Origin: Phycisphaerae bacterium
Lineage (GTDB): Bacteria; Planctomycetota; Phycisphaerae; UBA1845
Assembly (NCBI GenBank): GCA_013360585.1
Contig: JABWBH010000037.1
Span: 23,687-87,686 of the forward strand
Reading direction: 5' to 3'
DNA: 64,000 nucleotides
Part shown: piece by piece, positions 19,273 to 29,558 of the stretch
Numbering within the stretch: position 1 is the first letter of the stretch
Layout: each line of letters starts with the position of its first letter
Made by a program: the position numbers and the translations under genes
The notes under the pieces: generated by a model
What the model saw: the letters and a program-made list of their open reading frames with translations, nothing else
Told to the model about the DNA's origin: nothing
Databases searched by the model: none

Positions 19273-21954
19273 ATGCGCGGATGCTGGACCTTGTTCATCC
19301 TCGGTTCGTCGATCCTGACGGTCATGTCGGCGGGTTGCGCCCCGCCGGATTCCGGCGACGGCAGCAACACCAACGACAATTCCTCCGGCGCTCCGACGGA
19401 CCGGGTCGGCAGCGGCACCGCCCGCGTCAGCGGCGTCGTCTACTCCGCTCACGCCGAACCGGCGATCCCGCTCGGCGGCGCGATCCTCGTTCTCGGCGAC
19501 GCGGTCGCGGTGGCGAAAGTCAACGGCGCTTTCGATCTTTTCGGCGCTCCGGCAGGACTTCAGCCGCTGATCGTGGACGGAACGCACCTCGTCGTCGGCG
19601 ACGGGCGTTACGGCGCGTTCACGTCGCGCCTCGACGTGGTCCAGGGAGAGCAGCGCTTGCTGGAGGAACCGGTCTACCTGCCCTTCATTCCCGTGGTAAG
19701 ACAGGCGACCGTGGTTCCGGAAGAGCAGACCGTCGCAACCTCGGAAAGCGGCGTGGTCTGGACGATCCCGCCCGGCGCGGCAAGGAGAGACGGCGACCTT
19801 TATGACGGCTGGCTGTCGGTGATCGATGTTCCGGCGGATCGCGCGCCGCTTCCGCTTTCGGACGACCTTCGCACCTCGATCGTCTCGCTGCTGACGCTGC
19901 AACCGATCGACCTGATGTTTCAGGGAGGCGTTGCCCCGCGGTTCCCGAACGATGGCGCGGCGGACGCGGACCCGCGCTTTCAGACGCTTCGTGAACTGGA
20001 TATCGCCACCGGACAATACGAGGACGCATTGATCCTTCAGCGATCGTCGCAGGCGTGGCGAGCGGTCAGCGGCGGCATCAGGCGTGCCGGGTGGTTTGCG
20101 CGCGCGACGACGATCCGCGTGCGCGTGTACGAACCCTGCACGGAATCCGGCGCCCCTTGCGTGGCGACGTGGACGGATGCCCGGCGCATCGTCCGGTCCT
20201 TGCGCGCAGGCACGGTTGCCGGAGCGCGGGCGACGCTTGAACGCCTCGCACGAGCGATGCTCGATCACGAGCGCACCGTCGAAGGCGCGCAGGCGCTGGC
20301 GGCGACAGCACTGGGGGATTTCCGAATCTGCCGTGAAAACGTCGCTGGGATGCTCGCCACCTACCGCCGCCTCGATGACGCGGAGTCGGTTCTTGCCGCG
20401 ATCCGGACCGCGACGGACGCGTGCGCCGATGATGCCGCGTGTGACGCCGCCGACGAGCTGGCCGAACTTCGCGCCGCCCAGGCCACGCAGGCCGCCAACG
20501 CACTCATCACCACCATCTCCGATCATCTCCCCCGTTTCAACCAACTGGACGCCGCGTTCCAGATCGTGTCCCCTTACTTCGACGGCACGACCTCGATCGA
20601 GGAATCCTCGCTCGAAGCGTTTGAGCAGGCGGTCCTCGATGTGCTCGAAAGTTTCGTGGCCTTTGATCCTTTGCGGTCGCCTGCCGACGCCCACGACGAG
20701 ATGCTCGATCACCTCGACGCCGCCAGCCACGCGATCGACGAGGCGCTTCAATCCTACCGCAGCCCGGTCACGAGGTCGGCATCTGCACCGATCCACGTCA
20801 TGCAGGTTGGTCTTGATCAGGGTCTGCGGACCTCCGGCGAGGTCTCGACGGACAACGCGGAAATGACTCTTGCAGATCAACCGGAGCCGTCGTTAGTTCT
20901 GGCGATCGATCCGGCCACCGGACGCTGCAGCCTCCCTCGCAGCGTTCTGACGTGGTTGGCCGACGGACCGCCTCTCGACATCACGGTGGACCGGGCGTTG
21001 CGAAGACGGGCGCTTTCGAGCGGACTTCCGGCGGCGGAGGAATTGTCGCCGCAATTTCCGACCTGCCTCTTCCAGGTGTCGGGCGTCGAGCGAGAAGGCG
21101 CAAACGTCTTGTTCACCGGCGACGGCGGCGCACGAGTCGGTTTCGCCGTCGACGGAGAGCCTCTCGCGTTCATGTCCGGCGAGGGGTTTCACATCACCAA
21201 CCTTCCTCGCGGCGGTCGTTACGAACTGGTCGCGTTCAGCGATCGGGAGGATGCCGTTTCGAAGGTTCGCATCCAGTATGACCCGGACCCGGCGTTGTTC
21301 GACTTCGACCAGCCCGTCACCGGAACGTTCGACCTTTTCCGACGCGCCGAGGTCGTCTTCTTTGAAGCCCTGGCCGGCGAAACGGTCCTGGCGGAAGTCG
21401 CCTGCTGCAACGGAGAAGGAACCGCGTTCGAGGCGGAGGTTTATGACCCGGCCGGTCGTCGGCTTGCCGCCGAAGATCGCCCCGGCACAGGAGACGCTGC
21501 ACCCCTGCGCGGGTTCGACATCGTTGAGGACGGACTTCACCGACTCGTCGTCAAACCCGACGCCGCCACCTTCGGCGACTACCGGATCGTAGTCAGCAAG
21601 ACGCCCGCTCCGCAGATCCGGGACATCCAGTCAGGCGAGGAGGTGACCCTGGATTTCACGGTGGAGCAGCCGACGGTGATCCTGCGCTTCACGGCGGTGT
21701 CCGGACAGACGGCAGAAATCTCCGGGCTCTCGTCCGACAACGTCGATCGCGTCGACCTGCGCGTCACGACTTCGGAGGGTGAAGTCGTCGTTGACCGGGC
21801 GACGCTGTATTTCGACGGTTCGTCTTTTTCCCGCGTACGCTTTCCCACAACGCAGTCGGCGGCGTACCTTGCGACGCTTCGGGCGCCGGGTGCAGGCGCG
21901 CCGGTCGCGAGATCCTGCGTCATCCGGCTTGACCTGAACTCCGCAACACCCTGA
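19273..21954 (+). CDS. Large lipoprotein with a carboxypeptidase-like regulatory domain and a prepeptidase-like C-terminus
   Basis: An 893-residue surface or periplasmic lipoprotein. The signal peptide ends in VMSAGC, a lipobox, and AAGGAGG lies 7 bases before the ATG, which decides this start over an earlier in-frame one. Residues about 45-110 ([24 protein letters not shown]...[11 protein letters not shown]) look like a carboxypeptidase regulatory-like beta-sandwich. Near the end, two beta-rich segments ([20 protein letters not shown]...; [21 protein letters not shown]...) resemble prepeptidase C-terminal domains. The middle is helical and unrecognised. Twenty-two bases separate it from queE, so cotranscription is possible though functionally odd. 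Confidence 0.75.
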   Translation: MRGCWTLFILGSSILTVMSAGCAPPDSGDGSNTNDNSSGAPTDRVGSGTARVSGVVYSAHAEPAIPLGGAILVLGDAVAVAKVNGAFDLFGAPAGLQPLIVDGTHLVVGDGRYGAFTSRLDVVQGEQRLLEEPVYLPFIPVVRQATVVPEEQTVATSESGVVWTIPPGAARRDGDLYDGWLSVIDVPADRAPLPLSDDLRTSIVSLLTLQPIDLMFQGGVAPRFPNDGAADADPRFQTLRELDIATGQYEDALILQRSSQAWRAVSGGIRRAGWFARATTIRVRVYEPCTESGAPCVATWTDARRIVRSLRAGTVAGARATLERLARAMLDHERTVEGAQALAATALGDFRICRENVAGMLATYRRLDDAESVLAAIRTATDACADDAACDAADELAELRAAQATQAANALITTISDHLPRFNQLDAAFQIVSPYFDGTTSIEESSLEAFEQAVLDVLESFVAFDPLRSPADAHDEMLDHLDAASHAIDEALQSYRSPVTRSASAPIHVMQVGLDQGLRTSGEVSTDNAEMTLADQPEPSLVLAIDPATGRCSLPRSVLTWLADGPPLDITVDRALRRRALSSGLPAAEELSPQFPTCLFQVSGVEREGANVLFTGDGGARVGFAVDGEPLAFMSGEGFHITNLPRGGRYELVAFSDREDAVSKVRIQYDPDPALFDFDQPVTGTFDLFRRAEVVFFEALAGETVLAEVACCNGEGTAFEAEVYDPAGRRLAAEDRPGTGDAAPLRGFDIVEDGLHRLVVKPDAATFGDYRIVVSKTPAPQIRDIQSGEEVTLDFTVEQPTVILRFTAVSGQTAEISGLSSDNVDRVDLRVTTSEGEVVVDRATLYFDGSSFSRVRFPTTQSAAYLATLRAPGAGAPVARSCVIRLDLNSATP

Positions 21955-21976
21955 CCGGGCGGGCAACAGGCGGCTC

Positions 21977-22666
21977 ATGCGCATCAGCGAGATCTTTTTC
22001 AGCATTCAGGGCGAGGGCAAGCTGTCCGGCGTCCCCAGCGCCTTCATCCGCACGACCGGATGCAACCTCCGCTGCACCTGGTGCGACACGCCTTACACCT
22101 CGTGGACGCCGGAGGGGGAGGACATGACGATCGACGCCATCATTGATCGGATCGCGCCCTACCCGACGCGCTTCGTGGTCCTCACTGGCGGAGAGCCGCT
22201 GTTGCAGAACGACATCGTCGAGCTGACGCGCCGTCTCCGCGACGACGGTCGCCACATCACCATCGAGACCGCCGCGACGATTTACAAACCCGTCATGTGC
22301 GATCTCGCCAGCCTCAGCCCGAAACTGGCGAATTCAACGCCTCTCGCCCGCGACGGGGGAAAGTACGCCGAGGCGCACGAACGCGACCGCTTCCAACCGA
22401 ACGTGATCGAAGCGTTCATCCGCACCGCGCCGGACTTTCAGTTGAAGTTCGTCGTCGAGCACGAGCAGGACGTCGAGGAGATCGACCGGATGTTGCAGCG
22501 ACTGCCGAACGTACCCCCGGAGAACGTTCTGCTCATGCCCGAGGGAACCGAAGCGTCCCTGCTCCTTCAGCGAGGCCGGTGGGTCGCGGAAATCTGCAAG
22601 TCCCGCGGATTCCGCTACTGCCCGCGACTGCACGTCGAACTTTTCGGCTGCCGCCGCGGCGTCTGA
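21977..22666 (+). CDS. queE: 7-carboxy-7-deazaguanine synthase (radical SAM)
   Basis: A 229-residue radical SAM enzyme that converts 6-carboxytetrahydropterin to 7-carboxy-7-deazaguanine in the queuosine pathway. It starts with the family's FFSIQGEG, and the iron-sulfur cluster cysteines C29, C33 and C36 lie in TTGCNLRCTWCDTPYT, a C-x3-C-x2-C. The VVLTGGEPLLQ motif (about 72-82) contributes to SAM binding. No queC, queD or queF is in the window, so the rest of the pathway must be elsewhere. The ribosome binding site is AGGCGG. Confidence 0.95.
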   Translation: MRISEIFFSIQGEGKLSGVPSAFIRTTGCNLRCTWCDTPYTSWTPEGEDMTIDAIIDRIAPYPTRFVVLTGGEPLLQNDIVELTRRLRDDGRHITIETAATIYKPVMCDLASLSPKLANSTPLARDGGKYAEAHERDRFQPNVIEAFIRTAPDFQLKFVVEHEQDVEEIDRMLQRLPNVPPENVLLMPEGTEASLLLQRGRWVAEICKSRGFRYCPRLHVELFGCRRGV

Positions 22667-22675
22667 CCTTCGGTT

Positions 22676-22703
22676 TTGACCGCGCCAGCGACCGGGGTAA
22701 GAT
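22676..22703 (+). promoter_or_regulatory. Possible sigma70-type promoter
   Basis: TTGACC and TAAGAT are separated by 16 bases, in the gap between queE and the receiver-like gene, with the start codon 31 bases after the -10 box. It would give the signalling pair its own promoter. Based on box match only. Confidence 0.4.
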
Positions 22704-22733
22704 GTCCGAGGGGTGACCCACGGGGCGTATTCG

Positions 22734-23462
22734 ATGCACACCGACCCTTTGCGAGGCGAACCGCGCATCGTTCACCTCGCCGCCGGTCCTCATCAGACGA
22801 CTGACGGCGTCGCCGCTGACCTTGCCGTTGCGGGAATTCCGATCGAAACCGTGACCGATGTCTACGCGGCGCTGGCCTCAGCCAGCCTCCTGAAGCGCGC
22901 CGGGCACGGCGTCGTCCTGGTCGCCTGCGCGGATGAACTGCTCAACGAGGATCTTGAACTTTTCTCGCTGCTTGAGGAGTTCGGCGACGCGATCAAGACC
23001 TTCGTTTACGGAGACCGCCGATCCGCGCCTCTGATTCAAAGCGCTCTGGACCGCGGCGCCTCGAACCTCTCCCACCTCCCCGAGCACTTGGCGCGCATCG
23101 CGCCTTGCCGCCCGTCTTGCACCCCTGAAAGACCCGAGGAATCCCGCGCCGACGCCGCCATCCTGCGGCTCAATGCCGCAGCCCCCGCCGCACCGATCGC
23201 GGACAAGAGCGCCGCGGACACCCGCGACGACAAAACCCCGGAATCCGCGGTGCGCGTTCCCTGGCTGCGGTATGCGGACGCCCCGCGCCGGATTCCGCCG
23301 ACCGACCGCCCTCGCGCGACCCGGATCGAGGCCGGAGCGGACTCCGGCTCAAATCCCACCTCGTTCGACTCGCCGCTGCTGACCCGCGCGGAGCTGGACG
23401 CGCTCCTCTCCGATTTGACGGATTCCGTGACCGCGCCAGCTCGCCAGGAGCGGTCAACATGA
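22734..23462 (+). CDS. Receiver-like protein coupled to a GGDEF cyclase
   Basis: A 242-residue protein. Residues about 10-125 show the alternating strand/helix pattern of a response-regulator receiver (RIVHLAAGPHQTT..., VVLVACADELL, IKTFVYGDRRSAPLIQSALDRGASNL), but a clear phospho-acceptor Asp in the expected place was not found, so it may be a pseudo-receiver. The rest is Pro/Arg/Ser-rich and likely disordered. Its stop overlaps the start of the downstream GGDEF gene (ATGA), which strongly suggests they work together. A GTG 21 bases earlier is an alternative start. Confidence 0.6.
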   Translation: MHTDPLRGEPRIVHLAAGPHQTTDGVAADLAVAGIPIETVTDVYAALASASLLKRAGHGVVLVACADELLNEDLELFSLLEEFGDAIKTFVYGDRRSAPLIQSALDRGASNLSHLPEHLARIAPCRPSCTPERPEESRADAAILRLNAAAPAAPIADKSAADTRDDKTPESAVRVPWLRYADAPRRIPPTDRPRATRIEAGADSGSNPTSFDSPLLTRAELDALLSDLTDSVTAPARQERST

Positions 23463-24853
23463 GCGGATTCGGATCGCCCACCCCGGATTCGGACCGAGGC
23501 CGCGCGGCGACGACGGCGCTTCGATCTTCGGGGGGATGTTTCCGGATCGTCGTGTTCCCGGCCGTGTCTTTTCTCAGCGAATTGCGGGCCGACCTGTCGC
23601 GGCGATACCCGAGCGGAGAGGTGGAGGCGCAGGACACAATGCTTGCCGGCATCGCCTCCCTCGGACGCCGACCCGCCGATGCCATCGTCATCGGCGTCGA
23701 GGCGGCGCATCCCCGCCTGGCCGAAGCGGTCAGCGCCACGCGGCGCCTGACGGGTCCGCGCGCCAGGATCCTTCTCTGCTGCGCCCCCGAGGCGGAGCCA
23801 GCCGCACGCCGGATCCTGCGCGCCGGCGCGGACGGTTATGTACTGCATCCGCTGTGCGGCACGCAGATTGATGCGGCGCTCGGGCTTTCGACGCCGCTCA
23901 CGTGGGAACAAGGCCGACTCACCCGCGTCCCTCCGGGCGCGTCCTCTGCGGAGCTTGAAGCACTCGGGCGGGCGCTGGCCCGCGTCGGGGGTCCGCCGCA
24001 GCTGCTCCTCGAAGCGCTGGTCGCCGCAGTGCGCACCGCGCTCCGTGCCGAGTCCGTCGCCCTCGTGACGCTACGCCGTCACGTCGTCAGCGGTCCGGAT
24101 GTCGGCACGCCCGTGCTCGTGTGTCCGGTCGCCGACGACGCGGGATCCCTCGGCGAGCTTCGCGTCGGCCCGAAAATGCGCGGCGCGTACCGACCCGATG
24201 ACGCCGAGAGGCTTCAAGTCTACGCGGCTTTGTCCGCACACCTGCTTCGCGCCTCCCGGCGGCAGCGGCGCTGGCGGCGTCTTGCGCAGACTGACGCCTT
24301 GTGCGGCGTGATGAACCGCCGCGCGTTGGAGTCGCGCCTCGAGCGTGTTCTCGATGAAGCGCGGGATCGACGCATGCCCGTCACCGTCGTCTGCCTTGAC
24401 CTCGACGACTTCAAGAGCTACAACGACGTCTTCGGTCACGATGTCGGCGACGACATCCTCCGCCGCACAGCGCAGTTGATTCGCGCCGGATGTCGCGAGC
24501 ATGACCTCGTCGCCCGCCTCGGCGGAGACGAGTTCGCCGTCGTCTTCTTCGACCCGACAGGGCCGCGGGTCGCAGGCTCCCGACATCCGGAAAGCGCGAT
24601 CCGGGTTCTCGACCGGTTTCGCGAGGCGCTCAACCGGGAGTCGTTCGCCCCGCTCGGAATCTCAGGGCGCGGACGCCTGACGATCAGCGGAGGACTCGCC
24701 TCGTTTCCCTGGGACGGTGGGGAAGTCGCGTCCCTGCTTCACTGCGCGGATCAGGCGCTGCTTGAAGCGAAACGCCTGGGCAAAAACCGCATCGTCCTCG
24801 TTGGGGATCCTGACGGATTCGCGCCCCGCGCCGCGGCTCCTGGTGCGACTTGA
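23459..24853 (+). CDS. GGDEF diguanylate cyclase with N-terminal receiver-like and GAF-like regions
   Basis: A 464-residue protein expected to make cyclic di-GMP. The catalytic GGDEF is intact at residues 355-359, and the product-inhibition I-site RxxD is present as REHD (346-349). DALCGVMNRRAL (about 280-291) marks the start of the domain. Residues about 25-135 resemble a receiver fold (DAIVIGVEAAHPRL, ARILLCCAPEAE, AGADGYVLHP), and about 150-270 could be a GAF-like sensor. There are no membrane spans. It is translationally coupled to the receiver-like gene. Confidence 0.92.
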   Translation: MSGFGSPTPDSDRGRAATTALRSSGGCFRIVVFPAVSFLSELRADLSRRYPSGEVEAQDTMLAGIASLGRRPADAIVIGVEAAHPRLAEAVSATRRLTGPRARILLCCAPEAEPAARRILRAGADGYVLHPLCGTQIDAALGLSTPLTWEQGRLTRVPPGASSAELEALGRALARVGGPPQLLLEALVAAVRTALRAESVALVTLRRHVVSGPDVGTPVLVCPVADDAGSLGELRVGPKMRGAYRPDDAERLQVYAALSAHLLRASRRQRRWRRLAQTDALCGVMNRRALESRLERVLDEARDRRMPVTVVCLDLDDFKSYNDVFGHDVGDDILRRTAQLIRAGCREHDLVARLGGDEFAVVFFDPTGPRVAGSRHPESAIRVLDRFREALNRESFAPLGISGRGRLTISGGLASFPWDGGEVASLLHCADQALLEAKRLGKNRIVLVGDPDGFAPRAAAPGAT

Positions 24854-24903
24854 TGCACCACGTCCGGCGGCGTCGTGCCGGTCTTACGAAGCGGAGTGAT
24901 GTT

Positions 24904-26757
24904 CTACGCCGCCGTCCGACCGTCAACCTGCGACAGCGCCGCAAGCGCGTCATTCAGCGCCGCCCGACGCTGCTCGAACGGCGCCAGCGCCGGTTCCACC
25001 ACCCGCGACATGAGTAGCCCCTCAAGCATCGACCTCGCGGACTGGATTCCTTCCGGAGCTTCCCGTGCCGCTCGAATGTCACGCAGCGCCCGCGCATACA
25101 TGATCGTCAGACTGACAACGTAGATCACCGTGACCACGACCAGTCCGCCGAGAATCTTCACGGCGCTCAACGCCGCGACGATCTGATACAACCCGCCCGC
25201 CACGCCCGTCACACCTTCCGCCGACGCCACGTGCAGCACCCCTTCCAGCACCGGCTGAACCAGCGGAAACCACCCGATCACGAACCAGACCAGCCCCCGC
25301 TTCCACCACGACGGCGCCGCGTCCCCCTCCCGCGCCGCTGCGATCACACGCTCCTCGAGCTGATGCACCAGCTTCGTGCTTTCCGAGCGAAGCCCTTCCG
25401 CGGTCGATCGGACATCCTCCGCGCCGCCCGGACTTAGCCGCAAGCGCGAAATCAGGTCCGCCTGATCCGACGCGATCCGAGACCGCACCAGCCGGATCCG
25501 CTCCTCCAGACCGATGCCGGACACGTTCAGCGCCTCGTCGGGCGTACCCACCGCCGGTTTCGGCGACGACGCCAACCGCTGTCCCACCCAGCGCGGCAAC
25601 CACCCGAAAAGCCCGTAAACCCAGCCCAGCACCGGCCAATCCGCCAGCCGCTGAGCGAGCAACTCCTCCGCCAGACGACTGTCCGACCGCGCGCGCGATG
25701 AAAGCTGCTCCACCGCCTCCGTCACATACCCCGGACCGAACCCCTCGCAGAGTAATTCGCGCCGGTAATCCTCCTCGCAGATCCGCATCAGACGCTCATT
25801 GATCCGATCCAGGTCGAAGTGCTCCCGAAGCAGTGACGCCCCGACCTCGCACTCCCGGCGACGGTTCGCCTCCTTGATCCGCCGGACTTCCTCCGCCTTC
25901 ACAGGTCCGAGCACGCGATCCCGCATCCGCCGGAACTCCGCGCTCATCCGCCTCGAAAGCTCGAGCACTGCCTCCCGGTCCTGGGGATACCGCCGCCACT
26001 GCGGATCATCCCACAACCACTGCACGCGCGCCGCGAAGCCCTCCTCGGTCGGAAACTCCGCCGCCACAAGAAAGTGACGTCCCTCCTCGCCGCCCAGCCC
26101 GGCCCGGCTCGTCGCAGCCAGAAACCACCGACGCTGCGCCTCCAGGAACGACGCCGCTCGATCGCCGTCCTGCTCGACGAACACGTCCGCATCCGTCAGC
26201 AATTCGTCCACCTTGTTCAGGACGCAGTGAACGTTTCCGGGATCCTTCAGCACGCGCCGCGCTAGCGAGACCCACGCTCGATCCCCGGCCTTCCGCGGCG
26301 TCACCACCCACAACACCCGGTCCAGCAGCGGCGCGATCTGACGGACGATCCGCGCATGATCGTCGAACTCGCTGTCGAAGTCCGGAAGATCAACCAGCAC
26401 CACGTTCCGCACCGCGTCCACCCGATGCGTCACGGTGTCGATCGTCGTCAGGCGTGAAAGATCCTCGAGACGCCTTACCACCGCAGCGCCCGCCGACTCA
26501 TGCACGTACGCCAGCGGACGCGACGTCCCCTCGCCCACCTCGTCCGCATCGACCGAAATCGGGGCCCCAACCAGGCTGTTTACCAGCGTGCTCTTGCCCA
26601 CATCCTTGCCGCCCAACAATCCGCAAAGCACCACTTCATCCGAAAGCGCCCGCAACGCGCCAAGCTCCAGGTCCGCCGCCGCGGTGTTCGTCAATTCGGA
26701 AAGCCGCCGGTTCAGCGACTCCAGCGGATCCGTGATGGGCGCAGCGACCGCCGTCAT
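24904..26757 (-). CDS. Dynamin-like membrane GTPase B
   Basis: A 617-residue GTPase. The P-loop is GGKDVGKS (49-56), the G3 motif is DLPD (123-126) and G4 is NKVD (181-184), so nucleotide binding should be intact. After the G domain comes a long helical region (about 250-480), then two or three hydrophobic spans (about 505-590; LVWFVIGWFPLVQPVL, AVKILGGLVVVTVIYVVSL). This layout is that of bacterial dynamin-like or YfjP-like proteins that remodel or bind membranes. Its ATG overlaps the stop of GTPase A (ATGA), so the two are made together, presumably as partners. Confidence 0.82.
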   Translation of the reverse strand: MTAVAAPITDPLESLNRRLSELTNTAAADLELGALRALSDEVVLCGLLGGKDVGKSTLVNSLVGAPISVDADEVGEGTSRPLAYVHESAGAAVVRRLEDLSRLTTIDTVTHRVDAVRNVVLVDLPDFDSEFDDHARIVRQIAPLLDRVLWVVTPRKAGDRAWVSLARRVLKDPGNVHCVLNKVDELLTDADVFVEQDGDRAASFLEAQRRWFLAATSRAGLGGEEGRHFLVAAEFPTEEGFAARVQWLWDDPQWRRYPQDREAVLELSRRMSAEFRRMRDRVLGPVKAEEVRRIKEANRRRECEVGASLLREHFDLDRINERLMRICEEDYRRELLCEGFGPGYVTEAVEQLSSRARSDSRLAEELLAQRLADWPVLGWVYGLFGWLPRWVGQRLASSPKPAVGTPDEALNVSGIGLEERIRLVRSRIASDQADLISRLRLSPGGAEDVRSTAEGLRSESTKLVHQLEERVIAAAREGDAAPSWWKRGLVWFVIGWFPLVQPVLEGVLHVASAEGVTGVAGGLYQIVAALSAVKILGGLVVVTVIYVVSLTIMYARALRDIRAAREAPEGIQSARSMLEGLLMSRVVEPALAPFEQRRAALNDALAALSQVDGRTAA

Positions 26758-28517
26758 GAACCCTCCTCCGCATCTTCAAGGCGCGCCAGCGCCGCCGTCA
26801 GAGGATCGTCCGCCGGCATCACCCAGCGCGACGCGACCGCGTATTGCTCGTCGGCGCACTGCCGCGTGTAATCATCCACCAGCGCCGCGAAGTCCGCGCA
26901 GGCATCCCGCACCGCCAGAAACTCAACGCTGCCGATCAGCCGCTCCCGCGCAACGTGAGCAAGCCGACCCAGCGGCTTCGCTCCCGCAGCCCCGCCTCCC
27001 AACGCCGCCACAATCAGCGGCAGCGGGATCCCCAGCAGAGGTCCGGGGACCGCCGCTAGCAGCAGCACGACCGCCACACCACCCGCCACGGTAAGCCCCA
27101 ACCCCTGACACTCCGCCGAAACTTTCGACGACCACGCCGTCAACGACGCATCCACCCGCCGCCCGGCCGACGTCACGCGTTCCCGCCAGATCAGCTCAGC
27201 GGTAAAAACCGGCACCGGCGACGTCTCCCCCGTCCAGTTCCGGACTTCGTCCCAGAACCGGCTCGACTGCGCCACGCTCGTCAGTTCGTGATGCCGCCGC
27301 CGCGCCGCCTGCTCAAAGTACGCCCACGCCCGCGAAAGTCGGTCGCCTTCCCGAACTTCCGCGCTCGATCCCTCCGCCCGCGCCGCCTCCCCGGACCCCG
27401 ACCGCGGCGACAACCACCCCAGCATCGGCACACGCGTCAACACGCGCTCCAACTTGCGCCGCTGGTGGTCGATCCAGTCCCGCGCCTGACGGAGGCGCAA
27501 CACTCGCGACACCACGTCCAGATGCTCTCGCTCAGCCGGCGTCATCAGCGCCGGATAACAATCCCAGGGTTGCACCTTGAACCGCGCAGCCGCCGCGTCG
27601 AGCACAACCCGAAGATCCCGCAGCCGCGCCGTCCGCTCGCGGTTCTGGTTCAGCACCTCCCCGGCGAACTCCGACGTCAGCCGCCGAAGGTGCGCCGATC
27701 GCGGCTCACCGCGCCCGCGCACAAAGGCCTCCACCGCGTCCAGCGCGCCCGGCGCAAACCGGCAGAACCCTCGCCCGCGACGAAACTCCAGTATCACCGC
27801 GTTCTCGGCCCCGAGACGCCGTCCCTGCTCCCGCAGACGCTCCTCCTGCTCTGAACTCAAAACCCCCTCGCGCGTCCGGTTGAACACCGCCAGCCGCGGC
27901 TGCCGAAAACGCGTCGCCTGCTGCTTCAGGTCCGCGATCGCCTGACGATCGAACCACCGCTCGTGATCGATCACCACGATCAGCCGATCAAACCACGGCA
28001 TCAGCGACAGCGTCACGTCGCCTTCCGTCCGGGCGTCCTCCGACGTGAAATCCGGCGTGTCAATCAACACCACGTCGCGCAACGCCTCCACTCCGTGCGA
28101 GACGATCAGAACTTCGCCAGGCGCCCCGATCTCCTCTCCGTCCAGACCGGCTTCCCGGCACTTAAGCGTCGGCCACAACCGGCGCTCCTGGATGAGTTCC
28201 TCCACCCGCTCGACCCGCGACGCATGAACCGCCACGATCGGTCCGAGCGTCGCATGTCCCCGCGCCGTGATGCGGCTGGCGCGATGACCCTCCAGCAGGT
28301 TGTTGAAAAGCGTGCTCTTCCCCGACGACGCCCCGCCCACCACCGCAACAAACTGCAACCCGCTGTCGTCGCCCTGACGCATCCTCAGGCTTAACGCCGT
28401 CTGCTGCGCCTGATCCGTCCACGAAAATTTGTACACGTCGCGCAAGCGAGCGCCGTGCTCCGCGATGATGTCCAGCGGGTCGTGGAACGCCGGAGGGTTG
28501 GCAGCGGACGAAATCAT
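26754..28517 (-). CDS. Dynamin-like membrane GTPase A
   Basis: A 587-residue GTPase with the P-loop GGASSGKS (61-68) and G3 DTPD (153-156). Where G4 should read NKxD it has NRTR (213-216), so guanine specificity may be lost or relaxed. A helical middle leads to a C-terminal hydrophobic pair (about 480-530; TVAGGVAVVLLLAAVPGPLLG, LPLIVAALGGGAAG). It is coupled by a 4-base overlap to GTPase B and follows the membrane protein gene by 84 bases, all on one strand with floA and nfeD. One intact and one degenerate GTPase suggests a heteromeric pair, as in some two-component bacterial dynamins. Confidence 0.82.
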   Translation of the reverse strand: MISSAANPPAFHDPLDIIAEHGARLRDVYKFSWTDQAQQTALSLRMRQGDDSGLQFVAVVGGASSGKSTLFNNLLEGHRASRITARGHATLGPIVAVHASRVERVEELIQERRLWPTLKCREAGLDGEEIGAPGEVLIVSHGVEALRDVVLIDTPDFTSEDARTEGDVTLSLMPWFDRLIVVIDHERWFDRQAIADLKQQATRFRQPRLAVFNRTREGVLSSEQEERLREQGRRLGAENAVILEFRRGRGFCRFAPGALDAVEAFVRGRGEPRSAHLRRLTSEFAGEVLNQNRERTARLRDLRVVLDAAAARFKVQPWDCYPALMTPAEREHLDVVSRVLRLRQARDWIDHQRRKLERVLTRVPMLGWLSPRSGSGEAARAEGSSAEVREGDRLSRAWAYFEQAARRRHHELTSVAQSSRFWDEVRNWTGETSPVPVFTAELIWRERVTSAGRRVDASLTAWSSKVSAECQGLGLTVAGGVAVVLLLAAVPGPLLGIPLPLIVAALGGGAAGAKPLGRLAHVARERLIGSVEFLAVRDACADFAALVDDYTRQCADEQYAVASRWVMPADDPLTAALARLEDAEEGS

Positions 28518-28601
28518 GCAGTCGGAACGCAGATCCCGCGACGACGGTCCGCGAACGACCGACTCGCACGACGGTTTCAGATGCGGCGCCCGTTTCCGAC
28601 G

Positions 28602-29378
28602 TCAGCGCCCTTCACGCAGCGCCAGCGGCGGCGCCAGCACTTCGGAAAGTATCACCGCCTTGCGCAGTTCATCAAGACTCATCCCCATCGAGAAAAACGT
28701 CGCAACACGAGAGTGCGGTCCGCCGGAGGATTCGGGCGCCGAAGTCTCGCTTTCCGTCCGGCTGACCGGTCCGCCGATCCAGTCCGACCCGACCTGCCGT
28801 GTGCGAAGCTGCTCCTCAAGCCGTCCCGGACGCTTTGCCGCGGATGAATCCGAGTGCTTCTCCGCCGGTCGCGCGGGCGGCCCGCCGCTTCCGGACGATC
28901 GACGCCGCGCCGGGCGTGATCCGCCCCCCTCGCGCCCCCCTCGCGACGCAGGGTGCGATACCGCGTCTGACGATCGCACCGGAACGGGAGGCGGAGCCTG
29001 CCCCGCAGACCTCGGGGGTGCCGGTGGCGACGGCTGACGCGGCCCCGCCGCCTCTGTACGAGAGGATGCTGCCGGACTCACCGACGGTGGACGCTGCGGC
29101 CGAGCCGACGGCGGCGCGGCAGGCGGACGCGGCGGTGATCCAATCTGACGCGGGTGCGTCGGTGATGTCCCGGCGGAGCCGCCGGACTCGTTCATCTTCC
29201 GACGTTCCTCCTCAATGATCCGCCTGAGCGTCTCGTCGCTGTCCGGTTCCTCCGCGCTTCCGTTGCGCCGTCGCAGCGCGGCGCCGAGCATCGGCAGAAC
29301 CACAATGATGATAAAGAACACGATCTCAAGAAGGTCGCCGATCGCAAAGCCTCTGCCCTGGGAAAGAAGGTTCATCAT
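28602..29378 (-). CDS. Single-span membrane protein with a proline-rich middle and a conserved C-terminus
   Basis: A 258-residue protein. One transmembrane helix near the start (LLEIVFFIIIVVLPMLGAAL, about 16-35) is followed by a charged coil (DETLRRIIEEERRKMNE), then ~150 residues rich in Pro, Ser and Arg that are probably disordered, then a short folded end ELRKAVILSEVLAPPLALR. Similar C-terminal ends (ILSEVLGPP-like) occur on otherwise variable planctomycete proteins and may be a docking motif; that is from memory of the group. It lies between floA and the GTPases, so a linker role is plausible. No catalytic motif. Confidence 0.7.
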   Translation of the reverse strand: MMNLLSQGRGFAIGDLLEIVFFIIIVVLPMLGAALRRRNGSAEEPDSDETLRRIIEEERRKMNESGGSAGTSPTHPRQIGSPPRPPAAPPSARPQRPPSVSPAASSRTEAAGPRQPSPPAPPRSAGQAPPPVPVRSSDAVSHPASRGGREGGGSRPARRRSSGSGGPPARPAEKHSDSSAAKRPGRLEEQLRTRQVGSDWIGGPVSRTESETSAPESSGGPHSRVATFFSMGMSLDELRKAVILSEVLAPPLALREGR

Positions 29379-29460
29379 GCTGCTTTCACTCGCGTCCTTC
29401 CACCGCTCCCACCGCGTCCCGCATCAGCGCCTCGCTTCGAACCGCGCCCCTCTCTGTCTG

Positions 29461-29483
29461 AACCGCGCCCGACAGGAAGCGGG
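29461..29483 (-). repeat. Dispersed ~26-bp repeat, copy 5
   Basis: Minus strand CCCGCTTCCTGTCGGGCGCG, placed directly left of the IS3 remnant. Confidence 0.55.
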
Positions 29484-29558
29484 TGACCTGCTCCCCTTTT
29501 CCTGATCCAGATGCTATGAGAGTCTAACCGGTCGCGGGACGACCAGGGAGGACTTTCG

